From Lentzea sp. (GTDB lineage Bacteria; Actinomycetota; Actinomycetes; Mycobacteriales; Pseudonocardiaceae), in assembly GCA_030146905.1 (NCBI GenBank), contig JASLAV010000543.1, positions 1-6,692 of the forward strand: DNA of 6,692 nt, written 5' to 3'. This document shows, in pieces, positions 1 to 6,505 of the stretch. Both the position numbers and the translations under genes were made by a program. The notes beneath the pieces were generated by a model, which saw only the letters and a program-made list of their open reading frames with translations, did no database searches and was not told where the DNA came from. The stretch's first letter is position 1. Each line of letters opens with the position of its first letter.

Positions 1-744
1 TCACCGAGGTTCGTCGTCGGCGGCAACCCCGCCTTCGGCTACGCGGGCCTGGGTGCGTTCGCCGAGGAGATGGTCGTGCCGGCCGACGCCGCGATGAAGA
101 TCGACGACGACGTGCCGTGGGACGTCGCGGCGCTGTTGTCCTGCGGCATCCTCACCGGCGTCGGTGCCGTGCTCAACACCGCCGGGGTCGAACCCGGCTC
201 CAGCGTCGCCGTGATCGGCTGCGGCGGTGTCGGCATCGCGGTGATCCAGGGCGCGCGGCTCGCCGCGGCGGCACGGATCGTCGCGGTCGACCCGGTCGTC
301 GAGAAACACGAGGTGGCCCAACGGTTCGGCGCGACGCACGCGACGGTACCGGACGGCGTCGCCGACCTGAACATCCAGCTCAACGGCGGCATGGGCTTCG
401 ACTACGTGTTCGACGTCGTCGGCCTGGCCGCCACGATCCGCCAGGCCTGGGACCTCACCCGGCGCGGCGGTCACACCGTCGTCGTAGGCGCCGGACGTGC
501 CGACGCGATGGTCTCGTTCAGCGCCCAAGAGCTGTTCCTGCACGACAAGACCCTGCACGGGTCGTTCTACGGGACGGCGAACTTCCGCCGCGACGTGCCG
601 CGGATGATCGCGCTGTGGCGGCAGGGCAGGCTCGACCTCGAAGGCATGATCAGCAAGCGGATCAGGCTGGAGGACGTGAACGAGGGCCTGCAGGCGTTGC
701 GCGGCGGTGGATCCCTGATCCGCCAGGTCATCCTCTTCGACTGA
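1..744 (+). CDS. Zinc-dependent alcohol dehydrogenase (MDR family), 5'-truncated by window edge
   Basis: The reading frame is open from base 1, so the true start lies to the left. The 247 visible residues are the C-terminal end of a medium-chain dehydrogenase/reductase that oxidises an alcohol with NAD. SCGILTGVGA (residues 47-56) contains Cys48, matching the third catalytic-zinc ligand of horse liver alcohol dehydrogenase (Cys174). The first two zinc ligands and any structural-zinc lobe would lie outside the window. The Rossmann motif GCGGVG is at residues 73-78, and Asp97 ends the second strand (RIVAVD), which favours NAD over NADP. HDKTLHGSFYG (181-191) and the final strand are typical of actinobacterial class III-like and mycobacterial-type Zn alcohol dehydrogenases. 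It is the first visible gene of a four-gene oxidoreductase run, ending 24 bases before the next start. The family is secure; the substrate is unknown. Confidence 0.93.
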   Translation, partial: SPRFVVGGNPAFGYAGLGAFAEEMVVPADAAMKIDDDVPWDVAALLSCGILTGVGAVLNTAGVEPGSSVAVIGCGGVGIAVIQGARLAAAARIVAVDPVVEKHEVAQRFGATHATVPDGVADLNIQLNGGMGFDYVFDVVGLAATIRQAWDLTRRGGHTVVVGAGRADAMVSFSAQELFLHDKTLHGSFYGTANFRRDVPRMIALWRQGRLDLEGMISKRIRLEDVNEGLQALRGGGSLIRQVILFD

Positions 745-757
745 CTAGAGCGCTTCC

Positions 758-762
758 GGGAG
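758..762 (+). promoter_or_regulatory. Ribosome binding site (GGGAG) for the first short-chain dehydrogenase
   Basis: GGGAG lies six bases before the GTG at 769. This supports the GTG start, which is followed directly by the N-terminal strand (DLAGKVAVVTG) expected of this family. Confidence 0.6.
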
Positions 763-768
763 TTTCTT

Positions 769-1617
769 GTGGACCTTGCGGGGAAGGTCGCCGTCGTCAC
801 CGGCGCGGGAGCCGGGCTCGGCCGCGCGGAGGCGCTGGAGCTGGCGCGCGCCGGTGCGAGTCTCGTCCTCAACGACCTGCCGGGCTCCGCCGACGCCACC
901 GCGGCCGAGATCGAGGAGCTGGGCGCGAAGTGCGTCGTGGTCGAGGGTGACGTGGGGGAGCGGAGCACCGCCGACGCCCTCGTCACCGCGGCCGTCGAGC
1001 AGTTCGGCGGGCTGCACGTGGTGGTCAACAACGCCGGTGTGCTGCGCGACCGGATGCTGTTCAACATGTCCGACGAGGAGTGGGACCTGGTCGTCAAAGT
1101 GCACCTGCGCGGCCACTTCCTGTTGTCGCGCAACGCGGTCTCGTTGTGGAAGCAGCAGTCGAAGGCGGGGGGCGGACCGGTGTACGGGCGGATCGTCAAC
1201 ACCTCCTCCGAGGCGTTCCTGCTCGGTTCGGAAGGCCAGGCCAACTACGCGGCGGCCAAGGCGGGCATCACGGCGCTGACCATCGCGACCGCACGGGGCA
1301 CGGGCCGGTACGGCGTGCGCGCCAACGCGATCTGCCCGCGTGCCCGCACGCAGATGACCGCGCACGTCTTCGGAGACGCGCCGGAGGGCGACGACTCACT
1401 GGCACCCGAGCACGTCGCGAAGTTCGTGGCGCACCTGGCGGGACCGTCCGGCGACCGGATCAACGGGCAGGTCTTCGTCGTGCACGGCGGAATGGTCGCG
1501 TTGATGGCGCCACCGACCGTCGAGCAGAAGTTCGACGACTTCGGCGATCTCGACGGCTACTTCGCCGATCGCGATCCACAGAGGACTTTCGCCTGTACGG
1601 AAACGATGAGTCTCTAA
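769..1617 (+). CDS. Short-chain dehydrogenase/reductase, HSD17B4/hydroxyacyl-CoA dehydrogenase-like, with C-terminal tail
   Basis: This is a 282-residue classical SDR with a GTG start. TGAGAGLG (11-18) is the cofactor loop, Asp36 closes the second strand (LVLND) and suggests NAD, and NNAG is at 87-90. The catalytic residues are Ser147, Tyr160 and Lys164 (YAAAK). The usual tetrad asparagine is replaced by His112 in KVHLRG, a motif I recall from peroxisomal multifunctional enzyme type 2 (17-beta-HSD type 4) and its bacterial relatives, which oxidise 3-hydroxyacyl-CoA or hydroxysteroids. CPRARTQMT (189-197) replaces the common APG turn. About 35 residues follow the usual SDR end (GGMVALMAPP, near 250), giving an acidic/aromatic tail (FDDFGDLDGYF). 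The gene sits in an operon between an alcohol and an aldehyde dehydrogenase. Expected activity is oxidation of a secondary alcohol or beta-hydroxyacyl group; that is inference. Confidence 0.92.
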   Translation: MDLAGKVAVVTGAGAGLGRAEALELARAGASLVLNDLPGSADATAAEIEELGAKCVVVEGDVGERSTADALVTAAVEQFGGLHVVVNNAGVLRDRMLFNMSDEEWDLVVKVHLRGHFLLSRNAVSLWKQQSKAGGGPVYGRIVNTSSEAFLLGSEGQANYAAAKAGITALTIATARGTGRYGVRANAICPRARTQMTAHVFGDAPEGDDSLAPEHVAKFVAHLAGPSGDRINGQVFVVHGGMVALMAPPTVEQKFDDFGDLDGYFADRDPQRTFACTETMSL

Positions 1618-1630
1618 TCGGGGCCCTGTA

Positions 1631-1637
1631 GGAGGAG
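1631..1637 (+). promoter_or_regulatory. Strong ribosome binding site (GGAGGAG) for the aldehyde dehydrogenase
   Basis: GGAGGAG ends two bases before the GTG at 1640. Its 5' GGAGG leaves a spacer of about four bases. It decides the GTG start in the 22-base gap after the preceding stop codon. Confidence 0.7.
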
Positions 1638-1639
1638 CT

Positions 1640-3145
1640 GTGACGCTCACCGTCCAACCGCACCGCGAGACGCTCGGTCTGAAGGACGGCCGGCTCCTCA
1701 TCGGAGGCGAGTTCCGCGAGGCGGACGAGAACTGGATCCACCACCACCCGGCGACCGGCGAGGAGATCGGCAGCTTCGCCGTCGCGTCGGAGAAGGACGT
1801 GGACGCCGCGGTGCGGGCCGCCCGCAAGGCGTTCGACGAGGGCCCGTGGCCGCGGTCGAAGGCCGGTGAGCGCATCAAGGTCCTGCGCCGGTACGGCGAC
1901 CTGCTGCGCGAGCACGCCGACGAGCTGAAGGGCCTGCAGGCGCTGGACAACGGCGTGCCGCTGTCGTTCGGCCAGATCTACGCCACCTCGGTCGCCATCG
2001 CGGCCGACATCTTCGACCACCACGCCGGCTGGATCGACAAGATCGGCGGCCAGACGCTGCCGCCCTACCAGGGCGGCGACCACCTCGCGATGACGTTCCG
2101 CGAACCGGTCGGCGTCGTCGCGGCGATCCTGCCGTGGAACGCGCCGTTCGTGCTGTTCGCCCAGAAGCTCGCCCCCGCGCTGGCGGCGGGCTGCACGGTC
2201 GTGGTGAAGCCGTCGGAGTACGCGTCGTTCTGCGTGATCCGCATGGTCGAGCTGCTGATCGAGGCCGGTCTTCCCGAGGGCGCGGTCAACCTCGTCACGG
2301 GACCAGGCACCCCGACCGGCGAGGCGCTGATCACGCACCCGCTGGTCGACAAGATCAGCTTCACCGGCAGCCGCGCTGTCGGCCGCCGGATCGTCGAGGC
2401 CTCCGCGGGCACGATGAAGCGCGTGTCCTTGGAACTGGGCGGGAAGTCGCCGGCGATCGTGTTCGCGGACGCGCCCAACGTAGGCCTGGCCGCGATGACG
2501 TGCATGGGCATGGTGACCATGGGTCTGTCGGGACAGGCCTGCGTCGCCCACACGCGGGCACTGGTCGCGCGGGACGTCCAGGACGAGTTCATCGCCACCG
2601 CGCAGATGCTCGCGGGAGCCGTCACCTTCGGCGACCCGTTCGACCCCGGTGTGCTCGCCAGCCCGTTGATCAACCGCAAGCAGCTCGACCGCGTGCTCGG
2701 CTACATCGAGCGCGGCCAGGAGGACGGCGCCCGCCTCGTCACCGGCGGCACCCGGCTCGAAGGCGACCTCGCGTCCGGCAACTTCGTCGCGCCGACGATC
2801 TTCGCCGACGCCAGCAACGACATGGCGATCGCCCGCGACGAGATCTTCGGTCCCGTGCTCACCGTCGTGCCGTTCGACGGCGAGGAAGAGGCGATCCGCA
2901 TCGCGAACGACACCGAGTACGGCCTGGGCGCCGGCGTCTACACCAACGACGTCCGCCGCGCGTTCCGCGTCTCGAAGTCGTTGCGCGTCGGCATGGTCGG
3001 CATCAACGGCTTCCAGCTCGAACCGCACATCCCGTTCGGCGGCTACAAGCAGTCGGGCCTTGGCCGCGAGGGCGGGCAGAGCGCCTACGAGGCCTACACC
3101 GAGCTCAAGACCGTGATGATGCCGCTGACCGACGAGATGATGTAG
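1640..3145 (+). CDS. NAD-dependent aldehyde dehydrogenase (ALDH superfamily)
   Basis: This full-length 501-residue ALDH oxidises an aldehyde to the carboxylic acid in the cytoplasm. All key motifs are present. PWN (165-167) supplies oxyanion-hole Asn167. Lys190 and Glu193 (KPSE) match the residues that bind the adenosine ribose and favour NAD. FTGS (241-244) is the nucleotide-binding turn, Glu265 in LELGGKSP is the general base, and Cys301 in SGQACVAHTR is the catalytic thiol. EIFGPV (401-406) and PFGGYKQSGLGRE (465-477) are standard C-terminal motifs. The Glu-to-Cys distance is 36 residues, against 34 in human ALDH2, so there is a small insertion before the active-site loop. The GTG start has a strong ribosome binding site. 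The gene is flanked by two SDR genes and ends in TAG directly abutting the next ATG. Placement after an alcohol dehydrogenase suggests that it takes the aldehyde product onward. Substrate class cannot be read from sequence. Confidence 0.96.
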   Translation: MTLTVQPHRETLGLKDGRLLIGGEFREADENWIHHHPATGEEIGSFAVASEKDVDAAVRAARKAFDEGPWPRSKAGERIKVLRRYGDLLREHADELKGLQALDNGVPLSFGQIYATSVAIAADIFDHHAGWIDKIGGQTLPPYQGGDHLAMTFREPVGVVAAILPWNAPFVLFAQKLAPALAAGCTVVVKPSEYASFCVIRMVELLIEAGLPEGAVNLVTGPGTPTGEALITHPLVDKISFTGSRAVGRRIVEASAGTMKRVSLELGGKSPAIVFADAPNVGLAAMTCMGMVTMGLSGQACVAHTRALVARDVQDEFIATAQMLAGAVTFGDPFDPGVLASPLINRKQLDRVLGYIERGQEDGARLVTGGTRLEGDLASGNFVAPTIFADASNDMAIARDEIFGPVLTVVPFDGEEEAIRIANDTEYGLGAGVYTNDVRRAFRVSKSLRVGMVGINGFQLEPHIPFGGYKQSGLGREGGQSAYEAYTELKTVMMPLTDEMM

Positions 3146-3895
3146 ATGCGGCTGTCCGGGAAGGTCGCCCTGATCACCGGCGCCGCGCGGGGGCAGGGCG
3201 CCGCCGCGGCGCGCAGGTTCACCGAGGAGGGCGCGCGGGTGGTGGTCACCGACGTCCTCGACGACCAGGGCAAGGAGCTCGCGGCCGAGCTGGGCGCGGA
3301 GTACTGCCACCTGGACGTGTCGTCGGAGGACGGCTGGGCGGAGGCCGTCGCGCACACCGTGGAGACGTTGGGCGACATCACGGTTCTCGTGAACAACGCT
3401 GGCATCCTGCACTTCTCCGCGCTGACCGACACGACGCTCGCCGACTACCAGCGCGTGATCGGCATCAACCAGGTCGGCACGTTCCTCGGCATGCGCGCGG
3501 TCGTGCCGTCGATGAAACAGGCAGGCGGCGGCTCGATCGTGAACGTGTCGTCCGTCGAAGGCCTGGGCGGAATGCCTTACCTGGTGGCGTACACGGCGTC
3601 GAAGTTCGCGATCCGGGGCATGACCAAGGTCGCCGCGATGGAGCTCGGGCAGCACGGCATCCGCGTCAACTCGGTGCACCCCGGCGCGATCGACACCGCG
3701 ATGGTGAGCGAGGCGCTGGGACGGCCGATCGACGTGTCGCCGATCGGCAAGAAGCTCGCGCTGCGGCGGATCGGCCAGCCGGAGGACGTCGCGAACGTCG
3801 TGCTGTTCCTGGCCAGCGACGACAGCGCCTACTGCACGGGCGGCGAGTTCGCGGTCGACGGAGGGGCGACGGCGACGCACGCGTTGAGCGGCTGA
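3146..3895 (+). CDS. Short-chain dehydrogenase/reductase, 3-alpha/20-beta-hydroxysteroid dehydrogenase-like
   Basis: This is a 249-residue classical SDR with a complete tetrad. TGAARGQG is at 11-18, Asp36 (VVVTD) indicates NAD, and NNAG is at 83-86. Asn108 (GINQVG), Ser136 (NVSS), Tyr149 and Lys153 (YTASK) are the catalytic residues. HPGAIDTAM (178-186) follows, and the chain ends with the usual GGEFAVDGG (232-240). The overall pattern (LSGKVALITGAARGQG, NNAGI, GGGSIVNVSS, RVNSVHPG) closely recalls Streptomyces 3-alpha(or 20-beta)-hydroxysteroid dehydrogenase. Such proteins are also often annotated as glucose 1-dehydrogenase or 3-oxoacyl-ACP reductase. Reversible oxidation of a ring hydroxyl is the likely reaction, but the true substrate is open. 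The ATG follows the preceding TAG with no gap and no clear ribosome binding site, which suggests translational coupling. It is the last gene of the run, with a hairpin just after its stop. Confidence 0.95.
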   Translation: MRLSGKVALITGAARGQGAAAARRFTEEGARVVVTDVLDDQGKELAAELGAEYCHLDVSSEDGWAEAVAHTVETLGDITVLVNNAGILHFSALTDTTLADYQRVIGINQVGTFLGMRAVVPSMKQAGGGSIVNVSSVEGLGGMPYLVAYTASKFAIRGMTKVAAMELGQHGIRVNSVHPGAIDTAMVSEALGRPIDVSPIGKKLALRRIGQPEDVANVVLFLASDDSAYCTGGEFAVDGGATATHALSG

Positions 3896-3898
3896 GAG

Positions 3899-3925
3899 CG
3901 CGGGCGGCCACGAGGACCACCCGCG
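3899..3925. terminator. Candidate bidirectional hairpin terminator between convergent genes
   Basis: Bases 3899-3907 (CGCGGGCGG) can pair with 3917-3925 (CCACCCGCG) around a nine-base loop. There is one C-A mismatch when read on the + strand, which becomes a G-U pair on the - strand, so the stem is nine pairs with one wobble in leftward transcripts. It starts four bases after the stop of the rightward SDR gene and lies 15 bases past the stop of the leftward gene. No T-run follows on either strand, as is common in high-GC actinomycete terminators. Placement is the main support. Confidence 0.45.
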
Positions 3926-3939
3926 ACCCGGTCAGCCGG

Positions 3940-6195
3940 TCAGACCCGGCAGGGGGATCCGCCGGGGTGCCCCGGCTTGGCCTCGACGTTGGCCTTCGCC
4001 TCGCCGATCACCACGTCGGTCAGCGGCGTGTCGAGCACGACCGCCTGCTGCACGACGGTGGATCCCGTCGTGGTGGTGCTGTTGAGCTTCAACGACCCGA
4101 TCAGCAACGGGATGGTCAGCGGCGCGCTGCCGACCGACACGGTCAGGCCGTTGATCTTCAGCCCGGCGATGCCGGACGAGCCGGAGAACTGCGGCACCAG
4201 GCCGCCGGGTCCCGGCACGCAGGTGACCGACGCGTTCGACTCGATCACGCCGAGCTCGATCGTCAGCAGGCCGCTCGTGATGCGCGTCTGCTCGATCCGC
4301 GCCCGCGAGATCGCCGAGTCGGTCGTGGCGGGCGCCGTGCCGGTCAGGTCGTCCGGCGTCTGGTCGGTCATCGCGTCGAGCGCGGTGGCCTTCACCGTCA
4401 GGATGCCCGCGTTCAGCTGGACGTTCGCCAGCGTCTCGTGGTCGTCCACGCACGGCACGTCCTGCGGGTTCGCCCGCGTCGACACGATGCCGGCCAGGTT
4501 CAGCGCGGTGGCCTGGCAGGAGAACACGCCGGTGCGCTCGGACGTCTTGATCCGCAGGTCCGACAGCACAGGGCTGGCACCGGCGGCGTTCGCGGTGAGG
4601 GTGGCCCTCACCTCGATGTAGCGACCGGTCCGCGCGAACGTGACACCGTTCGCCACGGCGGTGAACGACTCCCCGGCGAGGCCCGCCTCGGTGTCGGAGG
4701 TGCGTGCCTCGACCGTGATCGACGTGCCCGGCGGCACGCTGCCCTGCGCCTCGGTGTTCCAGGTGACGGTGCCCCACGTCCGGCCGGCCTGCCCGCCGTC
4801 CTGCACGACGCTCCAGGTGCCCTGCGGCGCGGTGATCTCGCCCAGCACCGACCCGGTCATGTCGCTGTAGTTGTACGGCCCGGCGCCCGCGCCGAGGTTC
4901 ACGGTGAGGTCGACGGCGCCCACCGGGTGCCCACCGCCGCCGATCGGACCGGCGTCCGGGTCGATGCGCTGGGCGTTGTCGGTGCTGATGTTGGTGACCC
5001 ACACCTTGCCGTTGCTGTCGATCGCGACACCGGTCGGGCCGACGCCGCCGGGCAGCGGCACGTTGCCGACGTACGTGCCGTCGGTGCGCAGGTGGCCGAC
5101 CGTGGTCGACCCGTTCAGCGAGTGGGCGACCCAGACGTTGCCGTCACCGTCGACCGCGACGCCCTGCGCGTTCTGGCTGCCGTGGCCGAACGCGCCGAGC
5201 ACCGTGCCGTCCGGGGCCAGCTTCGCGACCCGGTTGCCGCTGAAGTTCGTGTGCCAGATCTCGCCGGTGACCGGGTCCATGCCGAGGCCGTAGTCGCCGT
5301 GCGTCGCGTCGAGGCAAGCCCCCGTCGCGGTGGCCGGGTCGTAGCGCAGGAGACCGAAGTTCCTGGCGGACCACAGGGTTCCGGCCTTGTCGATCAAGCC
5401 GCCGTAGCCGCCGCAGCCCACGTTGAACTGCGTGCCGGTCGGCTGGCCGTCCGCGTCCAGGAGCTCGTGGTCGAGGTCTTGGCCGCCGGTCCACAGGCGG
5501 TTCTGCGCGTCGACGGCGACGGTGCGCGTGTTGCTGCCGGTGACCCTGGCGTAGTTGATGATGCACTCGTCGGCCGCCGTGGTGACGCCGCCGTTGTCGT
5601 CGGCACCGCCCGCGTTGGTCCACGGCCGGATGTCACCGAGTCCGCGGCTGGTGGCGATCAGCCCGTCCTGGTCGCGGTCGACGCACTTGTTGTAGGCGAA
5701 CGGGCCCTTGAGGTAGTCGCCGGACGGGTTGGGCGTGCCGTCCGCGTTCACGCGGGTGCCGCCCTGGATCACGCCGACGCGGGTCACCGAACCGCGCCCG
5801 CCTGCGCCCTCGTTGCGGTTCGACAGCCAGGTGCTGCCGAACTTGTCGACAGTGGTGCGGGACGGGTTGCGGCCGCGGCCGTCCGGTGCGGACACCCACT
5901 CGCCGACGATCTGGCCGGTGTCGACGTCGATGCGCACCATCGTGCCGCGCGCGGAGGCGGCCACGTTGACGTACGGGAAGAATACGGTGGAGCGGTTCAG
6001 CTGCAGCTGGTCGTCGTTCGGGGAATCGTGGTTGACGTCCTGGAGGGTGCCGCGGTCGAAATCGGCGTCGAGCGTGTAGAGGACGTCGGTGCCGGGGGTC
6101 GGGACGGCCAGAGCCGGAACGGAAAGCCCTGCCAGCAGGACCAGCGACGCGGCCATCGCGAGCACCGGTCTGACTCGGTGCCGGGAGTGGTGCAT
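3940..6195 (-). CDS. Exported NHL/Vgb-type beta-propeller protein with C-terminal beta-sandwich and choice-of-anchor-like region
   Basis: This 751-residue protein has a Sec signal peptide: basic N-region RHRVRP, hydrophobic core to about 24, cleavage predicted after PALA at 30. Six repeats of the type V-A-V-D-x-x-G-N-V-W-V-A occur near residues 114, 226, 266, 304, 346 and 390. They fit a six-bladed NHL or Vgb (streptogramin lyase)-like propeller. About 100 residues are inserted between the first two repeats and carry a DRDQDG calcium-loop motif (173-178). Residues 425-552 look like a beta-sandwich (TWGTVTWN, GRYIEVRATL, SPVLSDLRI). Residues 553-751 resemble the actinobacterial 'choice-of-anchor P' class, rich in Thr, Ala and Ile. 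The mature chain has eight cysteines (171, 211, 261, 294, 560, 582, 659, 749), an even number that suits disulfides outside the cell. I see no LPXTG motif and no C-terminal membrane helix. Propeller proteins of this kind may bind a ligand or act as enzymes; the function here is unknown. The start is supported by GGAG seven bases upstream. The gene converges on the oxidoreductase operon and is probably unrelated to it. Confidence 0.93.
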   Translation of the reverse strand: MHHSRHRVRPVLAMAASLVLLAGLSVPALAVPTPGTDVLYTLDADFDRGTLQDVNHDSPNDDQLQLNRSTVFFPYVNVAASARGTMVRIDVDTGQIVGEWVSAPDGRGRNPSRTTVDKFGSTWLSNRNEGAGGRGSVTRVGVIQGGTRVNADGTPNPSGDYLKGPFAYNKCVDRDQDGLIATSRGLGDIRPWTNAGGADDNGGVTTAADECIINYARVTGSNTRTVAVDAQNRLWTGGQDLDHELLDADGQPTGTQFNVGCGGYGGLIDKAGTLWSARNFGLLRYDPATATGACLDATHGDYGLGMDPVTGEIWHTNFSGNRVAKLAPDGTVLGAFGHGSQNAQGVAVDGDGNVWVAHSLNGSTTVGHLRTDGTYVGNVPLPGGVGPTGVAIDSNGKVWVTNISTDNAQRIDPDAGPIGGGGHPVGAVDLTVNLGAGAGPYNYSDMTGSVLGEITAPQGTWSVVQDGGQAGRTWGTVTWNTEAQGSVPPGTSITVEARTSDTEAGLAGESFTAVANGVTFARTGRYIEVRATLTANAAGASPVLSDLRIKTSERTGVFSCQATALNLAGIVSTRANPQDVPCVDDHETLANVQLNAGILTVKATALDAMTDQTPDDLTGTAPATTDSAISRARIEQTRITSGLLTIELGVIESNASVTCVPGPGGLVPQFSGSSGIAGLKINGLTVSVGSAPLTIPLLIGSLKLNSTTTTGSTVVQQAVVLDTPLTDVVIGEAKANVEAKPGHPGGSPCRV
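6106..6195 (-). other. Signal peptide coding region of the exported propeller protein
   Basis: It encodes residues 1-30. The N-region has four positive residues among the first nine (R5, R7, R9 and nearby His), followed by a hydrophobic core (VLAMAASLVLLAGL) and a PALA|VP signal peptidase I site. There is no twin-arginine motif and no lipobox cysteine, so general Sec export is expected, not lipidation. Confidence 0.88.
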
Positions 6196-6202
6196 GAGGT
6201 GG

Positions 6203-6206
6203 CTCC
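6203..6206 (-). promoter_or_regulatory. Ribosome binding site (GGAG) of the propeller gene
   Basis: Read on the - strand, GGAG lies seven bases before the ATG whose A is base 6195. The codons just upstream contain no alternative start, so this ATG is the best choice. Confidence 0.6.
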
Positions 6207-6257
6207 AATTCGGGAGACGGTCGATCCGAACGTCGCCCGGATCACTCAGAAGAGTCT

Positions 6258-6286
6258 GGAATCACCGAAATGTGTTACGAAATTCC
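6258..6286. repeat. Short inverted (GGAAT/ATTCC) and direct (CGAAAT) repeats in the A+T-rich island
   Basis: GGAAT at 6258-6262 and ATTCC at 6282-6286 form an inverted pair. Between and overlapping them, CGAAAT occurs at 6266-6271 and again at 6278-6283, twelve bases apart. The position, 60-90 bases upstream of the leftward start codon, suits a regulator site, but the arms are short and could be chance. Confidence 0.3.
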
Positions 6287-6476
6287 TTCATGCCACCGCG
6301 TCTGTAATCGCGAAAAATTCGGCCAGGAATACCCGATTTCTCAGTTTTTTCGCACGAACAGCCCAGGCGGATAGGTGGCCCTGAAGCGATTCGGGGCCTC
6401 TGTCGTTGCGCTGAACAGGGTCGGGAAATGCGTCCATCCGGTCTTGTTGCGTTGCTCTGGGTGTCATGAGCTGTTC

Positions 6477-6505
6477 TTGCTCGTTCGGACGACACGCGGT
6501 AAGAA
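6477..6505 (+). promoter_or_regulatory. Candidate housekeeping-type promoter for the acyl-CoA dehydrogenase-like gene
   Basis: TTGCTC (6477-6482) and TAAGAA (6500-6505) are separated by 17 bases, close to the TTGACN and TANNNT elements of actinomycete HrdB-type promoters. The -10 lacks the final T. Transcription would start near 6512, giving a leader of about 30 bases before the GTG at 6541. The -10 candidate overlaps the first unit of the tandem repeat. Confidence 0.4.

Noticed and set aside
70..744. ATG at 70 as the start of the alcohol dehydrogenase
   Set aside because: The frame is open back to base 1 and the residues before it (GNPAFGYAGLGAFAEE) continue the family pattern, so the gene is cut by the window edge and does not start there.
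1460..3880. An 806-codon - strand open frame opposite the aldehyde dehydrogenase and second SDR
   Set aside because: It is the antisense of two genes with full catalytic motifs; composition is dominated by Arg, Ala, Asp, His and Val without recognisable domains.
3932..5002. A 356-codon - strand frame overlapping the propeller gene
   Set aside because: It is an out-of-frame shadow, low-complexity and Arg/Gly-rich, while the overlapping frame has a signal peptide and propeller repeats.
6345..6350. T6 run considered as the tail of a terminator
   Set aside because: No stable hairpin precedes it on the + strand, and no rightward gene ends nearby.
2134..6384. A 1416-codon + strand open frame across the aldehyde dehydrogenase, the second SDR and the antisense of the propeller gene
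   Set aside because: It is an alternate-frame shadow of GC-biased codons: Arg/Ala/Gly/Pro-rich, with no domain pattern, crossing genes on both strands whose own frames show clear motifs.
6468..6482. GAGC/GCTC inverted arms near the rightward promoter
   Set aside because: The arms are only four bases with a seven-base loop, which is expected by chance at this length.
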